From Rhodospirillum sp. (GTDB lineage Bacteria > Pseudomonadota > Alphaproteobacteria > Rhodospirillales > Rhodospirillaceae): DNA of 43,064 nucleotides. Position 1 is the stretch's first letter; each line of letters begins with the position of its first letter. Below are positions 23,995-33,281 of the stretch, piece after piece. The translations under genes and the position numbers were made by a program. The notes beneath the pieces were generated by a model. That model searched no databases. It had not been told where the DNA came from and worked only from the letters and a program-made list of their open reading frames with translations. The stretch is from the NCBI GenBank assembly GCA_021741145.1, contig JAIOYK010000050.1, positions 1 through 43,064 on the forward strand. Reading direction: 5' to 3'.

Positions 23995-25220
23995 CCCGCC
24001 GCGTCGTTGTCACCGGCATGGCCGGTCTCACCCCCCTGGGGGACAATTGGCCAGCCATCCGCGCGCGCATGGACGCGGGCGAGACGGGGATCCGCCGCAT
24101 GGACGAATGGGATGGAGTCTACGACCTGCGCACCCGACTGGCCGCGCCGGTTCCGGATTTCTCCCTGTCCGATCAGTTCAGCCGCAAGCAGATTCGGGGC
24201 ATGGGCCGGGTCGCCCAAATGGCCCTGCTCGCCACGGACCGAGCGCTGGCTGGTGCCGGTCTGAAGGAGGATACCGCCCTGCTCCAGGGGGGGCGACTGG
24301 GCATCGCCTATGGTTCCTCCTTTGGCAGCACAAAGCCCATGAAGGCCTTCGCCCAACTCATGGAAAAAGGAGATTCCAACACCATCACCGCCACCACCTA
24401 CATCCAGATGATGAGTCACACCGCCGCGGTGAACATGGGGGTCCTGTACGGCATCACCGGACGGATCATCCCCACGTCGACGGCCTGCACCTCGGGCAGC
24501 ATGGGCATCGGCTATGCCTACGAGGCCATCAAATTCGGCTTGCAAGACGTGATGATCGCGGGCGGAGCGGAGGAACTTTGTGTCAGCATGGTCGCCGTCT
24601 TCGATACCCTCTTCGCCACCAGCACCCGCAACGATGCCTCCGGCACCACGCCCCGTCCCTATGACAAGGACCGGGACGGCCTGGTGATCAGCGAGGGCGC
24701 GGCGACCCTGATCCTCGAGGACCACGCCCATGCCAAGGCCCGGGGCGCGACCATTTACGCCGAGATCGTGGGTTTCGGCACCAATTCGGACGGCAAGCAT
24801 GTGACCCAGCCCAATGCCGGAACCATGGCCATCGCCCTCCAGTCGGCCCTGGACACCGCGGGGCTTTCCCCCAATGCCATTGGCGTGGTCAGCGGCCACG
24901 GCACGGCCACGGAGCATGGCGACATCGCCGAGACCCAGGCGACCCGAAGCGTCTTTGGCCGCGCCGTGCCGATCCACACCCTGAAGGGCCACTTCGGCCA
25001 TGGCCTGGGCGCCTGCGGCGCCATCGAGGCTTGGTTGGGCCTGGAGATGCAGCGGGAAAACCGCTTCGTGGCCACGGCCAACCTGGAAACCGTGGACCCG
25101 GCCTGTGGAGAGTTGGACTACATCATAGGCCAGCCGCGGACCATCGACACCGAGCACCTGATGACCAACAACTTCGCCTTTGGCGGGATCAATACATCGC
25201 TCATTTTCCGGCGGTGGTAG
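23991..25220 (+). CDS. apeR: Beta-ketoacyl-ACP synthase (ApeR-like)
   Basis: A 409-residue second ketosynthase of the operon. The active site is C166 (STACTSGS), H303 (GHGTAT) and H337 (GHGLGA, with K332 five residues before). It probably carries out the first condensation or an early elongation step, distinct from ApeO with its chain-length factor. The ATG at 23991 overlaps the reductase stop codon. The 3' end overlaps the convergent MFS gene by 20 bases, with no terminator between. Confidence 0.92.
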   Translation: MTRRVVVTGMAGLTPLGDNWPAIRARMDAGETGIRRMDEWDGVYDLRTRLAAPVPDFSLSDQFSRKQIRGMGRVAQMALLATDRALAGAGLKEDTALLQGGRLGIAYGSSFGSTKPMKAFAQLMEKGDSNTITATTYIQMMSHTAAVNMGVLYGITGRIIPTSTACTSGSMGIGYAYEAIKFGLQDVMIAGGAEELCVSMVAVFDTLFATSTRNDASGTTPRPYDKDRDGLVISEGAATLILEDHAHAKARGATIYAEIVGFGTNSDGKHVTQPNAGTMAIALQSALDTAGLSPNAIGVVSGHGTATEHGDIAETQATRSVFGRAVPIHTLKGHFGHGLGACGAIEAWLGLEMQRENRFVATANLETVDPACGELDYIIGQPRTIDTEHLMTNNFAFGGINTSLIFRRW

Positions 25221-26412
25221 GCCCCCGTCGCTCCCGCCCGATCATCGCCAGCAGGATCACCGTCCCCAGCACCATCATGCCCGCGGCCAGGAACAGGGCG
25301 CCGCGATAGCTCCCGGTTACCGCGGCGATGGAACCGGCCAGGGCGGGCGCCGCGATCTGGGCCACGCCGTAGCCGATGGTCAACCGGGCCATGGCCTTGG
25401 CCGGGTTGGCCGGAAAGCGCCGTCCGACCACCGTCAGGGCGAGACCAACGATTCCCACGAAGGTCCCGCCGAACAGCACCGCGCCCACCAGATTGGGCAG
25501 CACGCCTTGGAACAGGGCGGACAGCAGGATGGAGACGATCTGAATCCCATAGGCCAGCACCAAGGCCCAAAGGGGTCCCAGGGCCGCGGCCACCCGGTCC
25601 CAGAGGAAGCTCGATGGCACGGCGGCGAGTCCCAGAACCACCCAAATCCAATTGCCCAACCCGGTCAATTCTGGCAAGCGGGCGAGGATGGCGACGATGA
25701 ATGTCGCGCTGATCACATAGCCGAACCCCGCGCAAAAGTAGGTCGCGAAAAACAAACCGACCCAGGTCCGATCCGGAGGACCTCCATCCCCTCCACCGGA
25801 TCCCTTTCCCCCATCCCGGGGGGGAGCGGGCATCCAGATCCAGGCGGGCAGAAAGAACAGCAGGCCGAGGACTCCCAAGGCTTCCCACTGGCCATCCCAG
25901 GCCCAACGACCGGCCATGGCCTCCACCGCCAGCCCCGAAAGCATGACGCCCAGCCCGACACCCGCGAAATGGAGCCCCAGTTCCGGCTTACGCCCATTCC
26001 GGGCCAACCAATTCAGGACAATCCCCGACGCGAGAAGAAGCCCCGTCGTGCTCGACAGGCCCGACAGGAAGCGCAACACGCCCCAAAGGATGGGGTCCCT
26101 GGTCCAACCCATGGCCGCGGTGGTCACCAGGGCCAGCACAAGCCCGACCCGATAGAGCCTGTACTTGACCCAAAGCGCCGGGATGGAGGAGGCGATGATG
26201 GCGCCCAGGATATAGCCACCATAGTTCACCGTCGCCAGCCATCCCCCGGCGAGCGCGCTCATCCCCGCCTCGTCGCGCATGATCGGCAACAGTGGCGTAT
26301 AGGCGAAGCGGGCGATCCCCACTGTCAGGATCAACGCGCAGATCCCCGCGGAGATCACCCGCAACCGCTCCCAATCGCCGCTCAAAGTGGGGCTGTATGA
26401 CATCCCGGCCAT
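25201..26412 (-). CDS. MFS transporter, YbfB/YjiJ type
   Basis: A 403-residue inner-membrane permease with twelve hydrophobic helices. GIARFAYTPLLPIM near the N-terminus is the hallmark of the YbfB/YjiJ (MFS_4) group, and a hydrophilic loop (PPRDGGKGSGGGDGGPPDR) splits the two halves. AAAGGA lies upstream of the ATG at 26412. The substrate is unknown. It is divergent from the AraC regulator, which is a likely controller, and its 3' end overlaps the pigment operon. Confidence 0.88.
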   Translation of the reverse strand: MAGMSYSPTLSGDWERLRVISAGICALILTVGIARFAYTPLLPIMRDEAGMSALAGGWLATVNYGGYILGAIIASSIPALWVKYRLYRVGLVLALVTTAAMGWTRDPILWGVLRFLSGLSSTTGLLLASGIVLNWLARNGRKPELGLHFAGVGLGVMLSGLAVEAMAGRWAWDGQWEALGVLGLLFFLPAWIWMPAPPRDGGKGSGGGDGGPPDRTWVGLFFATYFCAGFGYVISATFIVAILARLPELTGLGNWIWVVLGLAAVPSSFLWDRVAAALGPLWALVLAYGIQIVSILLSALFQGVLPNLVGAVLFGGTFVGIVGLALTVVGRRFPANPAKAMARLTIGYGVAQIAAPALAGSIAAVTGSYRGALFLAAGMMVLGTVILLAMIGRERRGPTTAGK

Positions 26413-26537
26413 GGGCTCGGTCCTTTCAAAGGGATACTTCAGGCGTCCGAGGGTAGCCCTTGCTCCCGCCCTTCGCCTTCGATAGCTTGACGAAAATTAT
26501 CGACGAAACGACAAAACCGGACGGGAGGATCTTCCCC

Positions 26538-27323
26538 ATGACCATGGACCCAGGATGGACGGCGCTTCGGGTGCCGGAGATGGACCGTCTGCCCGGCCTC
26601 GTCGTCCCCCGATTCGAGGAGATGCCGCCTCACTCCGCCTTCCCCAACCATGTCCACCGCTGGAACCAATTCATCCATGCCACATCGGGCACGCTCCAGG
26701 TGTCCGTGGAGGGTGCCCGCCATGTGATCACGCCTGAGCAAGCCATCTGGGTCCCCACGGGTGTGCTCCACGATACACGCGCGCCGGAGGGCGCGGCCTT
26801 CCGGAACCTCTATGTGGTCGAGGACCCGGCGCTGGGTCTGACCCAGCGCTGCGCTGTCTCCGCCATGACGCCCCTGCTGCGGGAATTGATCCAGGAACTG
26901 GCCGGGATGGAAAATCGAGGGGAGCCCCCCGCCTATGGGGCGCAAATCCAGGGCCTGATCCTGGAGCAATTGCGCCGCCTGACGCCCCAGGACTTCCACC
27001 TGCCCTGGCCCCGGAGCGCGGCCCTGCAACGCCTGTGCGACGCCCTGTCCGCCGCCCCGGACGACGTCAGGAGCCTGGATTCCTGGGCCGAGACCCTGGC
27101 CCTGACTCCGCGCACCCTGACCCGTCGCTTCCAGAGGGAAACGGGGTTGACCATCCGGGCCTGGAGGCGGCGCCTGCGCCTGTTCAAGGCCATGGAATGG
27201 CTCGGCAATGGCCGCGGCGTGACCGAGATCGCCCTGGACCTGGGCTACGCCTCGCCCTCGGCGTTTACCTATATGTTCCGCCAGGAAATGGGCAAAAGTC
27301 CCTCGGAGTGGCTCAAACGGTAA
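26538..27323 (+). CDS. AraC-family transcriptional regulator
   Basis: A 261-residue regulator. The N-terminal half is a cupin-type sensor (HVHRWNQFIHATSGTLQVSV, then IWVPTGVLHDTRAP), the C-terminal half a double helix-turn-helix (SWAETLALTPRTLTRRFQRE, then VTEIALDLGYASPSAFTYMF, and the GKSPSEWLKR end). The ATG at 26538 has GGGAGGA at 26523-26529. It is divergent from the MFS gene, the common arrangement for cupin-AraC regulators of exporters. It converges on tctA with only 15 bases between the stops. Confidence 0.92.
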   Translation: MTMDPGWTALRVPEMDRLPGLVVPRFEEMPPHSAFPNHVHRWNQFIHATSGTLQVSVEGARHVITPEQAIWVPTGVLHDTRAPEGAAFRNLYVVEDPALGLTQRCAVSAMTPLLRELIQELAGMENRGEPPAYGAQIQGLILEQLRRLTPQDFHLPWPRSAALQRLCDALSAAPDDVRSLDSWAETLALTPRTLTRRFQRETGLTIRAWRRRLRLFKAMEWLGNGRGVTEIALDLGYASPSAFTYMFRQEMGKSPSEWLKR

Positions 27324-27338
27324 ACGGGGTCCGGCGCC

Positions 27339-28862
27339 TTATCCCTTGGCCCCCCGTCCCCTCGACGCCCCGACCCAGCGCATGAAAACACCCCACAGCG
27401 GCGTGCGCGACAGGAGAAGTGTCAGAAGAAACACCGTCAGGACCAGGGAGATCGGGTGGGACACGAAATCCCAGGCGAAGATCCCGATATCATTGCGCGC
27501 GCCCATCATCGCCCGACGGTAGTTGGAATCCATCATGGGGCCGAGAATGACCCCAAGAATGATCGGGCCGACCTCGAAGCCGTAGACCTTCATAAAATAG
27601 CCAACGACGCCGAACAGCAGCATCCAATAGATATCCACCGGATTGTTTTGGATCGCATAGGTTCCGACAACCGACAGAATAATGATCAGCGGGATCAGGA
27701 TGGCCTTGGGACATTCGATGATCTTGGTGAAAATCCGGATCCCGGTCAGGCCGAAGATCAGCAAAAACAGGTTGGCCAACGCAAGGTTGCCCACGGTGAA
27801 CCAGAACAGGTGGGGCGTTTCGACCAGCATCAAGGGGCCGGGTTTCAGACCATGGATGAACAGCGCCCCGATGATCACCGCGGTGACAGCATCCCCCGGA
27901 ATCCCAAGAGTCAGCATGGGGATATAGGCCCCTCCGACCGCGGCGTTGTTCGCGGCTTCGGGCGCGATCAGACCTTCCTTGGCCCCTTCGCCAAAGGGCC
28001 GTTCGGGGTTTTTGGTCGTCCGCTTGGCATAGTCATAGGCCAGCAGGGCGGCGATATCCCCGCCCGCCCCGGGCAAAGCGCCGATGATCGTGCCAATGCC
28101 GGAGGACCGGACCGCCAACCAGAAATACCGGCGGAGATCCGAAAGGCGGGGAATGATCCGGTCGATCCGCTGCTTGACGACGGGCATATCCAAGCTGTGA
28201 AGCTGTATGAAGGCCTCGGCCACACCGAAAAACCCGATCATGGCCGCCACATAGGGAATCCCCCCCATCAGGGAAATCGACCCGAACGTGAACCGCCCCT
28301 CCGCGGTCATGGGATCCAGGCCGACCATGCCGATCAGAACCCCCAAGGCTCCGGCGAAGACACCCTTGGCGAAACTCTCCCCGGACAGGCTTCCAACCAG
28401 CAAAATACCAATGAGCCCCAACAGCAGATAGTCTCGGGAGTTGAACATGATGGCGAAACTGGAAATCGCCGGGGCGAAGAGAGCGAGGGCTAGGATCCCC
28501 ACATAGCCGCCAAAAACGGACATCACCGTTGTCAGGCCGATGGCTTCCCCCGCCTCGCCCCGCTTGGCCATGGGATAGCCTTCCAGGGCCGTGGCGATGG
28601 CGCTGGGCGCGCCGGGAATATTCAGCAGGATGGCCGTGCGCGATCCCCCATAGACGCCGCCCATGAACACGCCGCCAATCAAGGCCAGCGCCGGGGTCAC
28701 ATCCCATTTGAAGGTGAAGGAAATCAAGATCGAGGTCGCCATGGTGACCGAAAGGCCTGGAATGGCGCCGACATAGATCCCCGCGAAGGTTCCGGCCGCC
28801 GTCAGGAACAGCAGCCAGGGATCGAACCAACTCGCGGTCAGAGAAACAAAGCTCTCCGCCAT
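27339..28862 (-). CDS. tctA: Tripartite tricarboxylate transporter, large permease TctA
   Basis: A 507-residue membrane protein, the main channel of a TTT transporter that takes up small carboxylates with the help of the periplasmic binding protein TctC. The conserved GAIPGLSVTMA near the N-terminus and the second signature IIGALPGAGGDIAALLAYDYAKR are both present; FGEGAKEGLIAPEAANNA is the usual central block. The start at 28862 lies one base after the tctB stop codon. Confidence 0.94.
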   Translation of the reverse strand: MAESFVSLTASWFDPWLLFLTAAGTFAGIYVGAIPGLSVTMATSILISFTFKWDVTPALALIGGVFMGGVYGGSRTAILLNIPGAPSAIATALEGYPMAKRGEAGEAIGLTTVMSVFGGYVGILALALFAPAISSFAIMFNSRDYLLLGLIGILLVGSLSGESFAKGVFAGALGVLIGMVGLDPMTAEGRFTFGSISLMGGIPYVAAMIGFFGVAEAFIQLHSLDMPVVKQRIDRIIPRLSDLRRYFWLAVRSSGIGTIIGALPGAGGDIAALLAYDYAKRTTKNPERPFGEGAKEGLIAPEAANNAAVGGAYIPMLTLGIPGDAVTAVIIGALFIHGLKPGPLMLVETPHLFWFTVGNLALANLFLLIFGLTGIRIFTKIIECPKAILIPLIIILSVVGTYAIQNNPVDIYWMLLFGVVGYFMKVYGFEVGPIILGVILGPMMDSNYRRAMMGARNDIGIFAWDFVSHPISLVLTVFLLTLLLSRTPLWGVFMRWVGASRGRGAKG

Positions 28863-28863
28863 C

Positions 28864-29358
28864 TCAGAACAGCCCCCGTAGGAGTATGCCCTGGGGCAGA
28901 ACCACCTGAAACACCACCTGGAAAACCCCGTACACGATGGCCATGGTGGCAACCGTCAACCCGCAGGTGATCAGAATCCGTTTTCGCCAGAGAACCTGAA
29001 TCCCCGCGAACAGAAACAGGCTGGAAGACAGGACGAAGCCCATCCACGGCAAGGCCAGCATGTAAACGATGACCATCAGGACCATCACCCGCAGCCGGAT
29101 GGGCAGAACCTCGCGAAGGAAGCCGCCAAGTGTCCGACCTTTCCCTTCCTCCACATCGGGCAACCGCAGGGTGGACCAAAGAACCGACAGGGCGGAGACC
29201 GTCATGACCCCGGCGGCGAGCATGGGAAAGAAGCCTGGAGTGGACAGTCCACTGAAACCGGAAATCCCATAGGCCTGCCATGACGCGACAATCGCGAAAA
29301 TAACGGCCACGACGGCAAAAGCGCGCTCCCCGGGACGACGCGCGCGACCCCGTTCCAT
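28864..29358 (-). CDS. tctB: Tripartite tricarboxylate transporter, small permease TctB
   Basis: A 164-residue protein with four hydrophobic helices: AFAVVAVIFAIVASWQAYG, GFFPMLAAGVMTVSALSVLW, VMVLMVIVYMLALPWMGFVL and LITCGLTVATMAIVYGVFQV. It fits the small TctB subunit, which is poorly conserved. The ATG at 29358 has GGGAG upstream. It is separated from tctC by a 435-base gap with REP-like repeats. Confidence 0.85.
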   Translation of the reverse strand: MERGRARRPGERAFAVVAVIFAIVASWQAYGISGFSGLSTPGFFPMLAAGVMTVSALSVLWSTLRLPDVEEGKGRTLGGFLREVLPIRLRVMVLMVIVYMLALPWMGFVLSSSLFLFAGIQVLWRKRILITCGLTVATMAIVYGVFQVVFQVVLPQGILLRGLF

Positions 29359-29793
29359 GGACAATCTCCCGTCCCCATTCCTGAAATCGACCGACCTTAC
29401 CGGCAGGCCGCGAAAAACCGCTTGTCTCTTCCATCCCCCCCTTTTCACCATCCCCGCCCCCCTCCTATTCGTCATCCCCGCGAAAGCGGGGATCCAGGCG
29501 CCGACAGTGGCGCGTGGAAAAGGTGGCTTTATTGGGGGGCCGGGTCCGGTCCCAGAACCGAATAGTTCTGGTCGTTACCGGTGCTCCCTGGATTCCCGCT
29601 TTCGCGGGAATGACGGAGGACGGGGGCGGGGATGGTGAAAAGGAAGAGCGGGAATAACAAAAAGGCAAACCAGCGATGACCAAGAAGAGCCCTCGAGACC
29701 AACGAAATGTACGCGCTCTTCCTAAATCCGCCGCCCCTCTCTTGTCATCCTGGCAGGTGTCATCCTGGTCTGGTTCCGTCGCCGGACCACACC
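29359..29793. other. Gap between tctC and tctB
   Basis: 435 bases without a gene inside an otherwise compact transporter operon. The main content is an inverted pair of REP-like repeats (29471-29614). The gap suggests that the repeat entered between tctC and tctB and may allow different expression of the abundant binding protein and the permeases. Confidence 0.6.
29471..29614. repeat. Inverted pair of REP-like palindromes
   Basis: The arm at 29471-29496 (GTCATCCCCGCGAAAGCGGG followed by GATCCA) is repeated in inverse orientation at 29589-29614 (TGGATTCCCGCTTTCGCGGG followed by AATGAC), two mismatches in 26. Each arm is itself a hairpin around GCGAAAGC. This is the widespread type of intergenic palindrome found in GC-rich proteobacteria. 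The 92 bases between the arms carry no gene. Confidence 0.85.
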
Positions 29794-30789
29794 CTAAGGC
29801 CTCGGAATACCCAGCGTCTCGGGGCTCACCTTGGCCGCGCCCGTGTCCTGCAAGGCCCAGACCGTTACTTGTTGCCACTTGGTCAGGAAGGTTTCGGCCT
29901 CTTCTCCCGAAATCCCCATCAAAATATTGCCCTTGTTCTCCATCAAGGTGGTGAACGCCTCGCTCTTCGCCGCCTTATCGAAGGCCGCGACCAGCGTCGC
30001 CTTGACGTCATCGGGCGTTTCGTTCTTGACGAAGACCCCATAGAACGGCCCCCAGGGAAGATATTTCCCCATCCCGGGAATGGTATCGGTGATGGCCGGA
30101 ACCTCGGGCATGGCGACCACCGGTTCGGGGTTGACCACGGCCAGGGCACGCAGGGCACCGGCTTTCACCTGCTCCGCCGCGGCGGAGATTCCAGCGGGCA
30201 TGAAGTCGACTTCATGTCCCAACATGGCCGTCAAACCCGGGCCTTCCCCATCGAACGGAATGGGAATGATATCAAAGTCGGCGGAATTCTTGACCAAGGC
30301 GCCAACGGTGCTGGGCAGGCCACCGGGACCCGTGGACCCCATCTTGATGGTCCCCGGATTGGCCTTGATGTCGGCCATCAAGTCGGCCATGGACATATAT
30401 TTGGAATCCGCGGGAACGGTGATCACCGCCACACCCCGCCCCAGGATATTGATCGGATAGAAGCCCGCGTAATCCAGCTTCGAGACCCCCATCACCGGGT
30501 GAAGCTGTGGGTTCTCCGCACCGTACAGGATCGTGTAACCATCGGCCGGAGCCGCATTGACATAGGCCATGGAAATGGCCCCCGCACCGCCGGACTTGTT
30601 CAGAACGACAATCGATTTACCGAGGGCTTCCTCGGCGGCGGGGTTCACGGAGCGGGCCACCGTATCGGTGGCGCCACCGGCCCCCCACATGACGACGCCG
30701 AGCAATTCCCGTTCGGGATAATCCCCCGCCTGGGACAGACCCGTCATCACAACCAAGGCGGACGCCACCCCAAAAAATTTTCTCACCAT
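29794..30789 (-). CDS. tctC: Periplasmic tricarboxylate-binding protein TctC
   Basis: A 331-residue solute-binding protein of the Bug/TctC family. The signal peptide (MVRKFFGVASALVVMTGLSQA) ends before GDYPE. The family signatures VVMWGAGGATDTVAR and KSGGAGAISMAYVNAAPADGYTILYG are clear. The start at 30789 is chosen because GGGAG is 6 bases upstream; an ATG four codons earlier has nothing. It is the first gene of tctCBA and captures a carboxylate for the TctAB permease. The ligand is not known. Confidence 0.93.
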   Translation of the reverse strand: MVRKFFGVASALVVMTGLSQAGDYPERELLGVVMWGAGGATDTVARSVNPAAEEALGKSIVVLNKSGGAGAISMAYVNAAPADGYTILYGAENPQLHPVMGVSKLDYAGFYPINILGRGVAVITVPADSKYMSMADLMADIKANPGTIKMGSTGPGGLPSTVGALVKNSADFDIIPIPFDGEGPGLTAMLGHEVDFMPAGISAAAEQVKAGALRALAVVNPEPVVAMPEVPAITDTIPGMGKYLPWGPFYGVFVKNETPDDVKATLVAAFDKAAKSEAFTTLMENKGNILMGISGEEAETFLTKWQQVTVWALQDTGAAKVSPETLGIPRP

Positions 30790-30943
30790 GTTCGCTCCCA
30801 TATTTTACTTTATTTTTTTGCCTCGTCCCCGAACCGTTGGGGGAGACCTTTCCCACGCTTTTTTCGGGTCTCCAAGAGTGCCAGGAGCCCCTTGCTATCG
30901 CAAATGATAAGAAAGAATGAGGTACTCGAGACCGGTCCGTCTC

Positions 30944-33268
30944 CTACCCCTCGTCCCGTGTCGCGAAATACTGCCGGGCGGTGACCAGGATTTCCCGTTT
31001 CCCCACATGGTTCGGCGGGCTGACGACTCCCTCCCCCTCCATGCGCTCGACAAGGCGGGCCGCGCGGTTATAGCCAATTTGCAAATGGCGTTGGATGAAG
31101 CTGACCGAGCATTTCCCTTCCCGCAGGATCACCGCCAGCGCCTGGCTGTAGATGTCGCCTTCCTCCCCGTCCTCGGGGATATCGTCCATGGCGCCCGCCG
31201 GCCCACCATACTCCCCGTCCTCGTCATCGTCCTCCTCGGTCACCGAGTAGACGTAGTCGGGCTGGCCCTGGGCGCGCAGGTGGGCCACCACCTCCTCCAC
31301 CTCCTCGTCGGCGACGAAGGGACCGTGGACACGGTTGATGCGGCCCCCGGCCTGCATGAACAGCATGTCCCCCTGGCCAAGCAATTGCTCGGCCCCGGAC
31401 TCGCCCAGGATGGTGCGGCTGTCGATCTTGCTGGTCACCTGGAAGCTGATCCGGGTGGGGAAGTTGGCCTTGATGGTGCCGGTGATGACATCGACCGAAG
31501 GACGCTGGGTGGCCATGATCAGATGGATCCCCGCGGCCCGGGCCATCTGGGCCAAGCGCTGGATGAGAGTCTCGATCTCCTTGCCCGCCACCAGCATCAG
31601 GTCGGCCATTTCGTCGACCACGACGACAATGAACGGCAGGGGTTCCAGGGTGACGATGCGGTCCTCGAAGAGGGGTTCCCGCTTCTCCTTGTCGAAGCCC
31701 ACCTGGACCCGGCTGGTGACTTGCTCACCCTTTTCCTTCAACTCGATGACCCGGACGTTGTAGCCTCCCAGATTGCGCACGCCCAGCAGGGCCATGGCCT
31801 TGTAGCGGGTCTCCATCTCACGGACGACCCACTTCAGCGCGGCGACGGCCTTATGGGGATCGGTTACCACCGGGGTCAACAGATGCGGGATGTCGTCGTA
31901 GACGGACAGCTCCAGCATCTTGGGGTCGATCATGATCAGGCGGCACTGCTCCGGCCGCAGGTGATAGAGGAGGGACAGGATCATGGCGTTGATCCCCACC
32001 GACTTGCCCGAGCCCGTGGTTCCGGCAATGAGCAAATGGGGCATCTTGGCCAGATCGACCACGACGGGCTCGCCGCCGATGTCCTTGCCAAGCGCCATGG
32101 GCAGCTTGGCCTGCGATGTTTTCCAGGCCTCGCTGTCGAGGATTTCCTTGAGGTAGACCGTCTCGCGGACCTCGTTGGGCAGTTCGATGCCGATGACACT
32201 GCGGCCCGGCACCAGGGCGATACGGGCGGTCACCGCGCTCATGGAGCGGGCGATGTCGTCGGCCAGATTGATGATCGTCGATGATTTTGTGCCCGGAACC
32301 GGCTCCAGCTCGAACAGGGTCACGCAGGGGCCGGGTTTGACCTCCATGATCTCGCCGCGAACCCGAAAGTTGCGCAGTACTGTTTCCAGCTTGGCGGCCT
32401 GATCGGCCAATTCGTTCTCGTTGCCCTCCTCTTCCTCCTCCTTCAAGGAGGCGGGGCCGCCCAGCAGTTTCACCGCGGGCAGAGCATAGGAACGCACGTT
32501 CACGGACTTCTCCGGCCCCTCGACCGGAGCTTGCGCGGACAGGACCAGCGGAGGCGGCGCGACGGGCTCGGCCTCGACAGTGGGGTCCCGCACCTGGGTC
32601 CCATCGAGGATCGGCGCCACGGTATGGGGCTCCTGTTCGGACACCGTCTCCACGGGGGCATCTTCCTCGGGGGCAACCTCCAAGGAGACCGTGTCGTCCA
32701 GGCGTCCGGGGAGCGCCACGGCGGTCTGACCGGTGACTTCCCCACCGCCGATCTTGGCTGACAGGGGGGCGCGAACAACGCGCTGGCGTTCCTCGTATTC
32801 GTCCTCGTCCAGCCACTCCACGTCCCGGTTTGCCCCGGAGAAGGTGGGGATTATGGCCGAGCGGGAGGCCTTGTCGTCCTTGATTCCCGGCTCGTCGTCG
32901 GCTTCGGCCTCGCGCAAGGCGATTTCCGCCTCCACCCACTCGATCCCGGCGACGAAGGCATAGGCGATGGCCGTGCCCGTGGCCTCGTCGTCGGTGCCCG
33001 AGCCCCAGATCACCGCCGCCTCGGGGCGGCCTCGGTCGGCTTCGATGCACCATTCCCGGACGCCATCTTCCCAATCGGAGAGGCGCAGGGCAAAGGGACG
33101 GTCGTTCATCGCGCACCAGAGATTGAACTCTTCCGCCTTCGTGCCCGGGGCCGAGGTAATGGGGCCGGCTTGAGCCCCGGCTTGAGATTTGGCCTCGCTT
33201 TCCATGGGGGACTCCTCCGCGGTTCCGGAAACGGGCGACCTGTCCGACTTCAGGGGCTGACCAATCAT
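30944..33268 (-). CDS. FtsK/SpoIIIE-type DNA translocase lacking a membrane domain
   Basis: A 774-residue protein. The motor is complete: Walker A GTTGSGKS at 416-423, the Walker B strand FIVVVVDEMADL, and MATQRPSVDVITGTIKANFP. The C-terminal gamma winged helix (YSQALAVILREGKCSVSFIQRHLQIGYNRAARL) is the KOPS-reading domain. No transmembrane helix occurs in the first 300 residues, where canonical FtsK has four. Instead residues about 40-120 form an unrecognised acidic domain (FNLWCAMNDRPFALRLSDWE...) followed by an acidic linker. It is probably a cytosolic chromosome translocase, acting beside a normal FtsK encoded elsewhere. The start at 33268 has GAGG 8 bases upstream. It follows the PAS_5 gene by 13 bases. 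Confidence 0.9.
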   Translation of the reverse strand: MIGQPLKSDRSPVSGTAEESPMESEAKSQAGAQAGPITSAPGTKAEEFNLWCAMNDRPFALRLSDWEDGVREWCIEADRGRPEAAVIWGSGTDDEATGTAIAYAFVAGIEWVEAEIALREAEADDEPGIKDDKASRSAIIPTFSGANRDVEWLDEDEYEERQRVVRAPLSAKIGGGEVTGQTAVALPGRLDDTVSLEVAPEEDAPVETVSEQEPHTVAPILDGTQVRDPTVEAEPVAPPPLVLSAQAPVEGPEKSVNVRSYALPAVKLLGGPASLKEEEEEGNENELADQAAKLETVLRNFRVRGEIMEVKPGPCVTLFELEPVPGTKSSTIINLADDIARSMSAVTARIALVPGRSVIGIELPNEVRETVYLKEILDSEAWKTSQAKLPMALGKDIGGEPVVVDLAKMPHLLIAGTTGSGKSVGINAMILSLLYHLRPEQCRLIMIDPKMLELSVYDDIPHLLTPVVTDPHKAVAALKWVVREMETRYKAMALLGVRNLGGYNVRVIELKEKGEQVTSRVQVGFDKEKREPLFEDRIVTLEPLPFIVVVVDEMADLMLVAGKEIETLIQRLAQMARAAGIHLIMATQRPSVDVITGTIKANFPTRISFQVTSKIDSRTILGESGAEQLLGQGDMLFMQAGGRINRVHGPFVADEEVEEVVAHLRAQGQPDYVYSVTEEDDDEDGEYGGPAGAMDDIPEDGEEGDIYSQALAVILREGKCSVSFIQRHLQIGYNRAARLVERMEGEGVVSPPNHVGKREILVTARQYFATRDEG

Positions 33269-33281
33269 CAAAGAACCTCGT

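Noticed and set aside
30842-30873. GGAGACC/GGTCTCC inverted repeat between the FtsK-type gene and tctC
   Set aside because: Only 7-bp arms with an 18-base loop and no T tract in the needed direction; too weak to call a terminator.
30880-30925. A Fur-box-like stretch (CAAATGATAAGAAAG) upstream of tctC
   Set aside because: The match to the GATAAT-ATTATC consensus is poor and not palindromic.
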